From an uncultured Porphyromonadaceae bacterium (GTDB lineage Bacteria; Bacteroidota; Bacteroidia; Bacteroidales; Muribaculaceae), in the NCBI GenBank assembly GCA_900541835.1, contig UQLL01000021.1:1-45034 (forward strand): 45,034 nt of DNA. The letters are read 5' to 3'. Made by a program: the position numbers and the translations under genes. Positions 1-9,104 of the stretch are shown here, piece after piece (the stretch's first letter is position 1; the number at the start of each line of letters is the position of its first letter). The notes beneath the pieces are model-generated. The model searched no databases. It was given only the letters and a program-made list of their open reading frames with translations, and had not been told where the DNA came from.

Positions 1-85
1 ATACGAATTATTTCTCTGATATGCAAATGTTTAATTTATAGAAGTTTCCATAAATCCCTCGCAGCCATATCGTGGTGCCGGTGAG

Positions 86-802
86 ATGCCTGAACTGTGG
101 AAATCGCGGATGCGTGAAATTCAGGGCTTGAATCAGGTCGTCGAATTTACAGTAGCCGCCCAGGACCAGATTGAGGGTTTGCGTGGCTATGTGAGTTCAA
201 GGGACAAGGGCTATCAGCTCATTCGTGAAATCGCCCTGCCGCTGGTTTCATACATTTCAATTATGCGCCTTACCGATACGTCGGGTTCGACAATTTTTTA
301 CTGGAAGCTTTTTGCCGACTTCGATGCCATTGCCGACAAGAAAGAGGCTCTGGTGTTCACTTACGGGAAAAAGAGCGATAAAGCTACGTCGGCTCATTCT
401 GTTAAGGAAAATCCCCGTGAAAAGGAGATTCGCAAAGCTAGAATCGGCCAAGGGCTTTACCGGGAAAAACTTCTCGGCGAGTGCCCCTTCTGCCCGATAA
501 CGATGATAAATGACGAAAGACTGTTGGTGGCAAGTCACATAAAGCCGTGGGCCGTGGCGACAGACCGGGAGAGGTTAGACCCAAAGAACGGTTTCATGCT
601 TTCACCGTTGTTTGACAGGCTCTTTGACCGCGGTTTCATGACGTTCACTCCCGACCGTCGCATAATGCTGTCGAAATGGATTTCCCCGGCCAACAAAGCC
701 AGGCTTGGCGTTAAGGATGGCCAGTTCGTGCAGCTGTTGCCGCTTGACCCGGAAAGAGAGGAGTACATGCGATTCCACAGGACGTCGGTGTTCAAGGACT
801 GA
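86..802 (+). CDS. HNH endonuclease, probably missing its N-terminus
   Basis: The protein has 238 residues. Its C-terminal half carries an HNH-type nuclease core: a CPFC pair near residue 132, ASHIKPW near 149 with the catalytic-type His, and DPKNGFMLSPLFDRLFD near 164, the pattern of the HNH_2 family found in stand-alone restriction-like nucleases. The family cuts DNA using a His and a metal ion. The N-terminal region is not recognised. The frame stays open upstream to a stop at 32-34, and those codons read like protein continuing into RGAGE just before the first ATG, but they contain no start. I infer a 5'-truncated or frameshifted gene, although an unseen start before the window cannot be excluded. 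Its neighbour is an IS relic, which fits a decaying accessory region. Confidence 0.6.
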   Translation: MPELWKSRMREIQGLNQVVEFTVAAQDQIEGLRGYVSSRDKGYQLIREIALPLVSYISIMRLTDTSGSTIFYWKLFADFDAIADKKEALVFTYGKKSDKATSAHSVKENPREKEIRKARIGQGLYREKLLGECPFCPITMINDERLLVASHIKPWAVATDRERLDPKNGFMLSPLFDRLFDRGFMTFTPDRRIMLSKWISPANKARLGVKDGQFVQLLPLDPEREEYMRFHRTSVFKD

Positions 803-817
803 GAGTGGGGGGAATTT

Positions 818-839
818 GTACCCTTTGCATTAAGGGTAC
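818..839 (+). terminator. Stem-loop after the HNH gene
   Basis: GTACCCTT at 818-825 and AAGGGTAC at 832-839 form a perfect 8-bp stem with a 6-nt loop, starting 15 bp after the HNH stop codon. No clear T-run follows, so this is a candidate terminator only. Confidence 0.45.
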
Positions 840-879
840 GTCTATAAATTAAGCGCCTGCGTATCAGAGGACTAATTGC

Positions 880-888
880 TATATTTGC
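880..888 (+). promoter_or_regulatory. Bacteroidetes -7 element before the IS relic
   Basis: TATATTTGC matches TAnnTTTGC and lies 42 bp before the ATG of the transposase relic. It may be the remnant of the transposase promoter. Confidence 0.4.
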
Positions 889-930
889 ATCAAAGTTGAG
901 TGAAAGACGAAGAAAGCCGGTAAATATTGG

Positions 931-1302
931 ATGAATGAGCAGTCAAGAAGTCTGTTTGAAGAAGAAACGACTCTTGAATCCCTGTCGAAGATGGGCAATG
1001 CCCTGGAATTCGTTTCAGGTGTCGTGGATTTCGAGCTTTTCCGCCCGACACTTGAAAAGAGTCTGCAGACGCAGGAGCGCAAGGGCAACGCGGGGCGTCA
1101 GCCATAGACCCGATGCTGCTCATTGACTCCAACGACAGGGAAGGGCGAGGAGGTATATCTTGACGCTGGCTATGTCGGAACCGCTGACGGCTTCATCGAG
1201 CGGTCGATGGGCGGACTCGTTTTCAGAGGAACGGGAATAATCAGGGCGAAGGCGTGTGTTGCCCTGACGAACCTTACCTACAATATCGCGCGCCTGGCGT
1301 AG
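931..1302 (+). pseudogene. IS5-family transposase relic with internal deletions
   Basis: The first piece (931-1107) reads MNEQSRSLFEEETTLESL, then a VVDFELFRPTLEKSL stretch and KGNAGRQP before a stop. This is the N-terminal domain of IS5-group transposases, which runs on into the catalytic region in intact copies. From about 1128 the translation gives DSNDREG, and after a frame change EEVYLDAGYVGT (the area around a catalytic Asp). It then jumps straight to GFIERSMGGLVFRG and the C-terminal ALTNLTYNIARLA before a stop at 1300-1302. Most of the DDE core between these blocks is absent. The element therefore has at least two internal deletions and a frameshift and cannot be active. Terminal inverted repeats were not identified. 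Confidence 0.8.
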
Positions 1303-1580
1303 ATTTACAGATGCCATCACGATGGGATCACTGTACCCTGACGATATTTCTCGGCGGTTATATACAGTTGAATATCAATGTGTTCCACCCCCCCTCCCCC
1401 AAAAAATAACTATGCCACAATGAAAAAATATTTGGAAATAGCGTCTAAATTAGTTAATTTTGCAGTAAACAATACAGAGATGAGGCGACTAATGAGGTCC
1501 TGCCGCTAACGTTCAAGCCATAAACGCAAATAATAGAACCTTCCATAATAGAACTTCCCACTAACCAATAGCCAAAAACA
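1303..1580. other. Intergenic region before the large GLUG gene
   Basis: This AT-rich stretch holds a C-run near 1388-1400 and the promoter at 1431-1463. No convincing ORF or RNA gene was seen. It may include the lost right end of the IS relic. Confidence 0.5.
1431..1463 (+). promoter_or_regulatory. Promoter of the large GLUG surface protein
   Basis: TTTGG at 1431 (-33-like) and TAATTTTGC at 1455-1463 (-7) are separated by 20 bp, the normal Bacteroidetes spacing. The ATG is at 1581, giving a leader of roughly 110 nt. Confidence 0.7.
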
Positions 1581-4500
1581 ATGCAAAAACGATTACGCAT
1601 TTTGTTGACGCTGCTGGCAGCCATGCTGCTGCCGGGCGGCGCGGTATGGGCGGCCCCGCCTCTGCAGGGAGGCGGCACGGAAGCCGACCCGTACCTGATC
1701 AGCTCCAAAGCCGACCTTAAGGCGCTTGAGCTGTATGTCAACGGCTCCATCACCGGTTCCACATCCACCACGCAGGCCAAGGCTGGCGGCGACCCCTGCA
1801 CGGGCCTCTACTTCGCCCTCGGCGCCGACATAGACATGGCCGGCGACACCACTTATCTCGGCCTGGGCACTACACCTTACGGCCGCGCCTCGGCCACCTC
1901 CTGGATGTTCAGCGGCCATATCGACGGCCGCGGCCACACCATCCGCAACTTGTACATCAACGGCATGGTGTTCAAGGCCGACGGCACCATCGACACCTCC
2001 GTCTCCGGCTCGCGTAAGTACTTAGGCTTTGTCGGCAACCTCGACTCCGGCAGCGTGCGCAACCTCAACTTCGACGCAAGCTGCTCGGTCACCGGCAACG
2101 GCGCTGTCGGCATGGCGGCCGGACGCACGGCCAAGGGCGCCACGGTGGAGAACTGCTCCAACGCGGGCACCGTCCGCTGCTACGGCGACTACTGCGGCGG
2201 CATAGTGGGCGACGGCAACGGCACCTCGGCGGCTCCCGCCTCGATACGCAACTGCTTCAACACCGGCACCGTATACAGCAACTACCGCTACGCCGGCGGC
2301 ATTGCGGGCGGCATCTACTACCTGACGGTGGAGAACTGCGTCAACCTGGGCCGCGTGGATATGCACTCCTTCCACAGCTCCCGCGACGAGGGGAAGCAGG
2401 AATGCGGCGGCGGCATCACAGGCTATCATCAGACGACCTCCGAGGTGCGCAACTGCCTGAACGCCGGCGCAGTGAGCGTGAGCGGACAGTATGCGGCCGG
2501 CATCTCGGGCCGCGTCTCTTCTGGCACCAAGACGGTGCTGAACGGCAATGTCACCTTAGGCTATGTCGACTGCCCCTCGCTCAACTACCGCGGCATGATA
2601 GCCGGCGGCATCCCCTCCACCTCTCCGGTCTTCACTGCCAACTACTACGACGCCTCGCTGTGGGGCGGCATGGCCGTGGCCACCAAGGAGCACGAGGGGT
2701 GCAAGGGCCTCACGACGCAGGCTCTGACCGCCGGATCCGCTCTGGAGGGCCTGGCGGCCGACTACTGGCAGTTCGAGGCGGGCCTCTATCCTCGCCTTAA
2801 GCTGCAGGCCGCGCAGACATTGGCGGCCGCGCAGACCTACCTCCTCTTCCCCGACGGCACCGACGCCGCCAACTTCGGCACCGAGGCCGCTATCTCCACC
2901 AAGGGCACCATCACAGCCACAGTGGAGAATGAGGCGGGCAGCAACGCTTTCTCGGTTCAGAACGACAAGATTCTGGTCGGCCAGGTGAAGAGTGTCTGCT
3001 CGGCCACCGCTCAGCTTGTCAACGGCACCTGCACGCTGCGTGTGCCCCTGACCAAGATTCCGGTGCTCTTCTCCGGCGCCGGCACCGAGGCCGACCCCTA
3101 CATCATCGCCTCGCGTCAGGACCTGGAGAATATGGCGGCCATGACCAACGGCGCCACCTCCGAACACTACACGGGCAAGTACTTCCGCCAGACGGCCGAC
3201 ATCGACATGGGCATGGAGCCTTTCGACGGCATCGCCTGCGTGCAGACGGGCGCCAACTACCCGGAGCGCACCTACTGGTTCGCCGGCATCTACGACGGCG
3301 CCGGGCATAAAATCTCGAACCTGAACATCAACCGCGTCAAGTTCGACGCCGACGGCAAGGCCATCAGCTACTCCACCGGCGGCGGCTCTGCCCAGAACGT
3401 GGGCCTCTTCGGCTCACTGGGCGACGGAGCGAGAATCAAGAACCTCACTATCGCCTCGGGCGACATCCAAGGTTACTTCAATGTAGGCGCCTTCGCGGGC
3501 TATTCTCTGGATGACGTGCAGATTTCCGACTGCCACAACTTCGCGGCGGTGACGGCCTACGACGGCACCGTGGGCGGCATCACGGGCATCTCAGACGCCG
3601 CTTCCGGCTCGTTGCTCAACATCATAGAGCGCTGCACCAACTCCGGAGCCATCCTCTCCAACAGCGAGGAGGCCGGCGGCATCATCGGCTACAGCAAGTC
3701 GGTGCTGACCGACTGCATCAACCTCGGCACGGTCACCATCCGCCGCTTCAACGCCTGTCTGGCCGACGCCATAGCCATGGAAGAGGCGGGCGGCATCGCC
3801 GGCACCAACCAGGGCAACATGACCTATTGCGCCAACTTCGGCATGGTGAGCTGCGACGGCTCCAAGGCGGGCGGCCTGACGGGCTTCTCGTCGTCGGGCA
3901 ACAAGCGCGGTTCCATCGTGGGCTGCTACAACGCCGCCACCGTATATGCGGCCGACAAGACCAAATGCGGCGCCCTGGTGGGCGAGAACTACAAAATCAT
4001 GAACCCGACCGAGGTGCAGAGCGACTGCGTATACGACTCGCAGTACTCCGGCTGTCTGGCCTGCGACAATGCCGACGCCGGCTTCGCGGCGCCCCTCTCC
4101 ACGGCCGATCTCATCTCCGGCGAGGCTTATCTGCCCGCCGCAGGCTGGAACTTCAAGGCCGGTCTCTACCCGGTCAACAAGGCACTGGCAGGCAATGCCG
4201 CCGTGCAGGCTGCCTGCGCCTCCTATGTACTGATGCCCGAGGACCAGACGGTCGTCGACTTCCGCCGCGGCACTCTCGGCTCGGCCATGCCTCTGACGGT
4301 CACCGTCTCCGGCACATCCATCATCAGCGTCAGCGGCAACGACATCGCCGCCGACGCCTCGGCCACCGACATCGCCAAGGCAGCCGTTACCCTTAAGGCG
4401 GGCGACTACTCGCGCCTGGTCAGCCTGCAGTATCTGCCCAATGTGCTGACGGGCGAGGGGACCGCGCAGAGCCCCTTCCTGGTGGCTTCGGCAGCCGACT

Positions 4501-6470
4501 TCCTGAAAATCTCCGACTACATGCTGCGCGGCGGCACATCCTTCCGCGGCAAGTACTTCCGCCAGACGGCCGACCTGGACTTCTCCGGCCTGACATTCGC
4601 CATGGCCGGCACGGACGGCAACTTCTTCGCCGGCAAATACGACGGCCAGAACCACTCGGTGGCCAACATTACCACCACAGCGGCCGCCAACACCGAGTAT
4701 GTCTCCACGGGTCTGTTCGGCGGCATCGCCCAGGGCGGCACCGTGGCCAACCTGGAGCTGAAGGGCTTCAATATGCAGTCGAACCTGAACGGCGGCCTGC
4801 TGGCAGGCACCGTCGGCGGCTCCGTAAGCAATGTCTCCACCTCCGCCGACTGCAAAATCGAGGGCGTGAAATCGACCGTGCTCTTCACCTCTGCCAAGGG
4901 TGAGAACATAGGCGGCATCTGCGGCATCGTCACCGCTTCGGCCCGTATAGAGAATTGCGTCAACCGCGCCTCGGTGACCGGCTACAAGTATGTGGGCGGC
5001 ATCACGGGCAACAGCGACTATGTCGGCACGGCCTACATCGGCTCGTGCTCCAACTACGGCGCCGTGCTGGCCATGTCCCCCAAGGAGACTCAGCCTCCCA
5101 CGGGCGGCGGCCAGCCCACCACCACTACGGTCGAGGTATACGCAGGCGGCATCGCAGGCCAGCTGGCAGGCACGGCCGACAAGTGCGTCAACCACGGCAG
5201 CGTGCTCGCCGACCCGTGCAAGGTGGCCGGCGGCATCGTGGGCCAGCTCTACATCCGCGCCCGCGTGCAGGATTGTGAGAACCGCGGGCAGGTACGCGCT
5301 CGCGACTATACGGCCGGCGGCATCGTGGGACAGAGCGGCGTGGGTACTCCCGCCTCGCGGAGCTACATCGTGGATTGCCGCAACTACACCCCGGTCAGGG
5401 CCATCAACCAGCTCGGCGGCATCGCGGGCCAGCTCAAGGCCTACACCTCGGTGCAGCGTTGTGCCAACTTCGCCGACCTGGAGCCGACCGGCCAGTGGTG
5501 CGGCGGCATCGCCGGGCAGGTGACCGCCACCGTGAGCGGCTATGACGCCTTCGCCCTCATCGAGGACTGCTACAACACCGGGTCCATCACCGGCAACGGC
5601 TACAACGCCGGCATAGCCGGATACGTCACCACCAAGGGCTTGACCGTCAACCGATGCTTCAACACCGGCTCGATGACCACCACCAACACCATGGGCGGCC
5701 CGGCCGGCATCGCCAACTTCACCACAGGCCCCAACTCGGTGTCCAACTGCTACAACGCCGGAACCATCACCGGCCCGCGCTATGCAGGCGGCATCTGCGG
5801 CAACTCCTCGGGCGTGACCGTGAGCAACTGCTACAATATCGGCAAGGTAACCTGCACCCGCGACTCCTATCTGGAAAATGGCGTCGGCAATATCGTCTCC
5901 ACCAAGGCCGACAACATCACCGTCAGCAACTGCTACTACCTCAACACCCTGCAGCACTTTACCGTCGACGACGGCTACACAGACACCAAGGCCCTTCCGG
6001 CCGCCGAACTGTTCGACGCCAACCTTGGCGCCGCCTTCGTGCGCAACGCCTGCACATTCCCGATGCTCTCGACCCTGGACACCGTGTCGGCAGCCAAAGC
6101 CTTCGCGGCATATTTCCGCCTGGCCGACGGCGACAGCTTCACCAGCCTGTCGCACTCATTCCCCGTCGCCCAGCTCGAAGGCTTGAGCTGGAGCGTGACC
6201 GGCAACCTGCGCGTGGACGGTTCCCGCATACGTCCGGCCGGCAACGGCATGGGAGTCCTGACGGCCACCTGCGGCGCCTTCTCGCGTTCGTATGAGTTCA
6301 CCTCCACCACCGGCGTGCAGGGTCTCGAAGATGGCGAAGAGATAGTAAGCGTGCGCCGCTATCTGCCCGACGGCACCGCGGTTGCCGACCCGCAGCCCGG
6401 CACCATCGTGATAGAGGTGGCCACCACCACCTCCGGCCGCGAGCTCCGCACCCGCAGACTCGTCCGCTAA
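1581..6470 (+). CDS. Giant GLUG-repeat surface protein, three modules
   Basis: The 1629-residue protein begins with a signal peptide (MQKRLRILLTLLAAMLLPGG, cleavage near AWA-A about residue 25). It contains dozens of GLUG-type repeats of the form GGIAG...NCYNTG, which are expected to build a right-handed beta-helix. Three modules each open with a G-x-GT-x-A-x-P(Y/F) entry motif, near residues 30, 496 and 956. Modules one and two are followed by Ig-like linkers (about 415-495 and 870-955), and another beta-rich segment follows the third. The last 50 residues, including VRRYLPDGTAV and ending RRLVR, resemble the short C-terminal sorting or anchor domains of Bacteroidetes exported proteins. A role as an outer-surface adhesin or glycan-facing protein is inference. 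A single-module paralogue lies at 36151. A strong hairpin follows the gene. Confidence 0.85.
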   Translation: MQKRLRILLTLLAAMLLPGGAVWAAPPLQGGGTEADPYLISSKADLKALELYVNGSITGSTSTTQAKAGGDPCTGLYFALGADIDMAGDTTYLGLGTTPYGRASATSWMFSGHIDGRGHTIRNLYINGMVFKADGTIDTSVSGSRKYLGFVGNLDSGSVRNLNFDASCSVTGNGAVGMAAGRTAKGATVENCSNAGTVRCYGDYCGGIVGDGNGTSAAPASIRNCFNTGTVYSNYRYAGGIAGGIYYLTVENCVNLGRVDMHSFHSSRDEGKQECGGGITGYHQTTSEVRNCLNAGAVSVSGQYAAGISGRVSSGTKTVLNGNVTLGYVDCPSLNYRGMIAGGIPSTSPVFTANYYDASLWGGMAVATKEHEGCKGLTTQALTAGSALEGLAADYWQFEAGLYPRLKLQAAQTLAAAQTYLLFPDGTDAANFGTEAAISTKGTITATVENEAGSNAFSVQNDKILVGQVKSVCSATAQLVNGTCTLRVPLTKIPVLFSGAGTEADPYIIASRQDLENMAAMTNGATSEHYTGKYFRQTADIDMGMEPFDGIACVQTGANYPERTYWFAGIYDGAGHKISNLNINRVKFDADGKAISYSTGGGSAQNVGLFGSLGDGARIKNLTIASGDIQGYFNVGAFAGYSLDDVQISDCHNFAAVTAYDGTVGGITGISDAASGSLLNIIERCTNSGAILSNSEEAGGIIGYSKSVLTDCINLGTVTIRRFNACLADAIAMEEAGGIAGTNQGNMTYCANFGMVSCDGSKAGGLTGFSSSGNKRGSIVGCYNAATVYAADKTKCGALVGENYKIMNPTEVQSDCVYDSQYSGCLACDNADAGFAAPLSTADLISGEAYLPAAGWNFKAGLYPVNKALAGNAAVQAACASYVLMPEDQTVVDFRRGTLGSAMPLTVTVSGTSIISVSGNDIAADASATDIAKAAVTLKAGDYSRLVSLQYLPNVLTGEGTAQSPFLVASAADFLKISDYMLRGGTSFRGKYFRQTADLDFSGLTFAMAGTDGNFFAGKYDGQNHSVANITTTAAANTEYVSTGLFGGIAQGGTVANLELKGFNMQSNLNGGLLAGTVGGSVSNVSTSADCKIEGVKSTVLFTSAKGENIGGICGIVTASARIENCVNRASVTGYKYVGGITGNSDYVGTAYIGSCSNYGAVLAMSPKETQPPTGGGQPTTTTVEVYAGGIAGQLAGTADKCVNHGSVLADPCKVAGGIVGQLYIRARVQDCENRGQVRARDYTAGGIVGQSGVGTPASRSYIVDCRNYTPVRAINQLGGIAGQLKAYTSVQRCANFADLEPTGQWCGGIAGQVTATVSGYDAFALIEDCYNTGSITGNGYNAGIAGYVTTKGLTVNRCFNTGSMTTTNTMGGPAGIANFTTGPNSVSNCYNAGTITGPRYAGGICGNSSGVTVSNCYNIGKVTCTRDSYLENGVGNIVSTKADNITVSNCYYLNTLQHFTVDDGYTDTKALPAAELFDANLGAAFVRNACTFPMLSTLDTVSAAKAFAAYFRLADGDSFTSLSHSFPVAQLEGLSWSVTGNLRVDGSRIRPAGNGMGVLTATCGAFSRSYEFTSTTGVQGLEDGEEIVSVRRYLPDGTAVADPQPGTIVIEVATTTSGRELRTRRLVR

Positions 6471-6490
6471 CCCTTCCCGACCTCAAACCG

Positions 6491-6518
6491 ACAGGCGGCC
6501 CCGTGCGGGGCCGCCTGT
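6491..6518 (+). terminator. Strong stem-loop after the GLUG gene
   Basis: ACAGGCGGCCCC at 6491-6502 pairs perfectly with GGGGCCGCCTGT at 6507-6518 across a GTGC tetraloop. It starts 21 bp after the stop codon, and CCTCTT follows. Confidence 0.8.
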
Positions 6519-6573
6519 CCTCTTATCCGACAATATTGGCTTTTTGAATCGCAGGCATACGCATTATTTTTAT

Positions 6574-6582
6574 TAACTTTGC
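6574..6582 (+). promoter_or_regulatory. -7 element directly before the DUF2027 gene
   Basis: TAACTTTGC ends 6 nt before the ATG at 6589. Bacteroidetes transcription normally starts a few nucleotides after this box, so the mRNA would have almost no leader. No good -33 box was seen at the usual distance. Confidence 0.65.
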
Positions 6583-6588
6583 AGTGAA

Positions 6589-7761
6589 ATGGCACAGATA
6601 GGAGATACTGTCCGCTACCTCAGCACCACGGGCGGCGGCAAGATCACACGCATGGAAGGCAAGACGGCCTGGGTGGCCGAGGACAACGGCTTCGAAATGC
6701 CCATGGCCCTCAACGAGCTGGTAGTGGTGCTCCCGGCCGGCTCCGAGCCGTCGGGCGCCCGGCTGGCGTTCGACCAGGCCGCTTACGACCGGGGCAAAGC
6801 TCCCGCCCCCAAGCCCGGAGAGGAGAAACTGAGCAAGGACATCACCCCCGAGCCGGTGGAGAAGCCCCTGCCGCCGGCACCCGAGACGAAGCACGGGGAT
6901 AAACTGAACGTAGCCCTCGCCTTCGAACCGCTCAAAATCAAGGAGCTTGGCAGCTCCGGCTTCAACGCCGTGCTGGTCAACGACTCCAACTATACCCTCC
7001 TCTTCGCGCTGCTGCGCGCCGCCGAGGGCGACAAGGACTGGACCACCGTATACGCCGGCACAGCCGAGCCCAACGAACTCATCGACCTCGCGCAGCCCGA
7101 CCACCGGGACCTCAACGGATACTACCGCGTCGCCCTCCAGTATGTGGCCTGCAAGCCGGGCAAGCCGTTCGCGCTCAAGGCTCCCGTCAGCGTGGCCCGG
7201 CGCCTCGACCTCACCAAGTTCTACAAGCTCCACTGCTTCCGCCCCGGCGAGTACTTCACCACGCCCGTGATGGAGATAAAGCTGGTGGAGGACGACCAGC
7301 CCGTGCAGCCTCTGCAGCTTGGCGACGCCGCCCGGCAGGTCGACGTGCAGGCCACGCCCACCGACCGCCGCATGGTGCGCGAGCTCAGCGGCAAGTACCG
7401 CTTGGACCGCGGCCGGGACAAGAAGCGTCCGCAGCCGGCCGACAATCCTCACCGCCTGCTGCCCCCCATCGAGGTGGACCTCCACATACACGCCCTGACC
7501 GACAGCATAGCCGGCCTGCAGAACTCCGACATGCTCGCCATGCAGCTCGACGCCGTCGAGGCCACCATGCGTGCCAACGCCCGTCGCATCGGCCAGAAGA
7601 TCATCTTCATCCACGGCAAGGGCAACGGCGTGCTCCGCCGCGCCGTCCTCGACCTGCTCAAGCGCAAGTACCCCTCGGCCGAGCTCCAGGACGCCTCCTT
7701 CGCCGAATACGGCTTCGGCGCCACACTCGTCACCATCCACCAGCAACTCCCCAAGAAGTAA
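6589..7761 (+). CDS. DUF2027 and Smr domain protein
   Basis: The protein has 390 residues. The N-terminus (MAQIGDTVRYLSTTGGGKI) is the usual start of Bacteroidetes DUF2027 proteins, an SH3-like fold, followed by a beta-rich middle domain. The C-terminal 90 residues form an Smr domain, with VDLHIHAL near 300 (the LDLHG-type motif), IIFIHGKGNGVLR near 343 and an ending around YGFGATLV. Smr domains nick or bind nucleic acid, for example in MutS2-like proteins and ribosome rescue factors; the role of the DUF2027 fusion is not known. The start is supported by family conservation and by the promoter placed 6 nt upstream. The DUF695 gene follows after 3 nt. Confidence 0.85.
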   Translation: MAQIGDTVRYLSTTGGGKITRMEGKTAWVAEDNGFEMPMALNELVVVLPAGSEPSGARLAFDQAAYDRGKAPAPKPGEEKLSKDITPEPVEKPLPPAPETKHGDKLNVALAFEPLKIKELGSSGFNAVLVNDSNYTLLFALLRAAEGDKDWTTVYAGTAEPNELIDLAQPDHRDLNGYYRVALQYVACKPGKPFALKAPVSVARRLDLTKFYKLHCFRPGEYFTTPVMEIKLVEDDQPVQPLQLGDAARQVDVQATPTDRRMVRELSGKYRLDRGRDKKRPQPADNPHRLLPPIEVDLHIHALTDSIAGLQNSDMLAMQLDAVEATMRANARRIGQKIIFIHGKGNGVLRRAVLDLLKRKYPSAELQDASFAEYGFGATLVTIHQQLPKK

Positions 7762-7764
7762 GCT

Positions 7765-8199
7765 ATGAGCGACATCTGGTGGACCGCCCCCACAGAGGCC
7801 GAGAACGGCAACACCATCCTTGTCACCGGCCGCGACGACGTCGATCGCTTCCGCGCCTCCGGCAAGCACGTGTACCGCGTCGAAGTCACCTGGCGCTACG
7901 ACGGCGGCGGCATGCCCGGACGTGCCGAAGCCGAGCTCATGGAGCAGGCCACCGACGCCCTGCAGGCCGCCCTGCGCCGCGACAAGGTGGCCGTCATGAC
8001 CGGCATCTACACCGGCGACGGCCAGCGCGACTGGGTCTTCTACACCAAGTCGCTGCCTGTCTTCAACACCATCCTCAACCGCGCCCTGGCCGACCTGCCG
8101 GCCCTCCCCATCGTCATCGAGGCCTACTCCGACCCCGACTGGGCCGAGTACTCCGAGATGCGCGCCGCCACCTACATCCCACCCTCCGACGACGACTGA
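7765..8199 (+). CDS. DUF695 domain protein
   Basis: The protein is 144 residues, cytoplasmic, with no signal peptide or membrane segment. The opening WWTAPTEAENGNTILVTGRDD and the segments VAVMTGIYTGDGQRDWVFYT and LPIVIEAYSDPDWAEY match DUF695, a small family of unknown function also found fused to other domains in gut bacteria. It starts 3 nt after the Smr gene, so the two probably share a transcript. The terminator hairpin at 8230-8266 follows. Confidence 0.7.
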   Translation: MSDIWWTAPTEAENGNTILVTGRDDVDRFRASGKHVYRVEVTWRYDGGGMPGRAEAELMEQATDALQAALRRDKVAVMTGIYTGDGQRDWVFYTKSLPVFNTILNRALADLPALPIVIEAYSDPDWAEYSEMRAATYIPPSDDD

Positions 8200-8229
8200 C
8201 CTACCGGGAATCCCGGCATGGCATACAGA

Positions 8230-8266
8230 CGGCGGCGGCCGCTCCGGGATGGGGCGGCCGCCGTCG
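8230..8266. terminator. Bidirectional terminator hairpin between convergent genes
   Basis: GCGGCCGCTCC and GGGGCGGCCGC, separated by about 5 nt, form a GC-rich stem with one wobble. It sits in the 81-bp gap between the DUF695 stop (+) and the hemD stop (-), where it can serve both directions. Confidence 0.65.
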
Positions 8267-8280
8267 GTATGGGGGAGGGG

Positions 8281-9045
8281 TCACTCGCCCTGCTCCTTGA
8301 GGTAGGCGTCGAGGGCGGAGGTCATCGACGGGGCGGAGGGTGTGGGGGCTGAGAGGGACAGCTGCAGGCCGGCCGCCTCGGCGGCGTCGCACGTCGCCTT
8401 GCCGTAGCAGCCCACGCGGATGCCATTCTTGGACTGGTCGAAGTCCGGGAAGTTCTTACGCAGCGAGTCGATGCCCGCAGGGGAGAAGAACAGGAGCATG
8501 TCGTGGTCCAGCTTGAAGTCGGGGGCGAAGTCGTTGCTGACGGTGCGGTACATCACGGCCTTGGTGTAGTCGATGCCGGCCTTGTCCAGGGCGTCGGCGT
8601 CGTGGTTGTCGTCGGTCTGGATGTCGCTGACGGGCATCAGGAACTTCTCTTTCTTGTTCTTGACGATGGCGGCCAGCAGCTGGGCGTCGTTGAGCTTGCC
8701 CGACAGGCCGAAGAAAATCTTGCGCTTGCGGTAGACGATGTATTTCTGCAGGTACAGCGCCAGGGGCTCGGAGGTGCAGAAGTACTTGGTGTTGGTGCTG
8801 ATGGGTACGCGGGTCTCCTCGCAGAGCCGGAAGTAGTTGTCCACGGCCGAGCGGGACGTGAAGATGATGCCGGTGTAGTCGGCCAGGTTGATTTTCTCCT
8901 GGCGGAACTCGCGGGCCGGAAGGCCCTCCACCTTGATGAACGGACGGAAGTAGACTTCCACCCCGTGGCGGGCGGCGATGTCGAAGTATGGAGATTTACC
9001 GGACTGCGGTTCCGGCTGCGAAATCAGTATTTTCTTGATCTTCAT
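8281..9045 (-). CDS. hemD: Uroporphyrinogen-III synthase
   Basis: The 254-residue protein is the Bacteroidetes form of HemD, which closes hydroxymethylbilane into uroporphyrinogen III in tetrapyrrole synthesis. Recognisable parts are the start MKIKKILISQPEP, the first-domain motif GIIFTSRSAVDNYF near 80, the hinge segment KIFFGLSG near 134, FLMPVSDIQ in the second domain, and a C-terminal LLFFSPAGIDSL with GCYGKATCDAA. The family has low sequence identity but this block order is characteristic. It is the last gene of the leftward run, 59 bp after DUF4271. A TACCTTTGC box inside the end of DUF4271 may give it its own promoter. Confidence 0.85.
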   Translation of the reverse strand: MKIKKILISQPEPQSGKSPYFDIAARHGVEVYFRPFIKVEGLPAREFRQEKINLADYTGIIFTSRSAVDNYFRLCEETRVPISTNTKYFCTSEPLALYLQKYIVYRKRKIFFGLSGKLNDAQLLAAIVKNKKEKFLMPVSDIQTDDNHDADALDKAGIDYTKAVMYRTVSNDFAPDFKLDHDMLLFFSPAGIDSLRKNFPDFDQSKNGIRVGCYGKATCDAAEAAGLQLSLSAPTPSAPSMTSALDAYLKEQGE

Positions 9046-9104
9046 ATTATTCTGCTACCGTATTGGCCTAACGGATAAGAAATAAGCGTATCATTTCTTT
9101 ACAG

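Noticed and set aside
2150..5900. Regular NCYNTG/GGIAG repeats in DNA, checked as a possible repeat array
   Set aside because: The repetition is at protein level with variable DNA, so it is GLUG repeats and not CRISPR or satellite DNA.
3591..6155. 854-residue open frame antisense to the GLUG gene
   Set aside because: It is a shadow of GC-rich coding sequence, low in hydrophobic pattern and with no family; the sense strand has the repeats, signal peptide and promoter.
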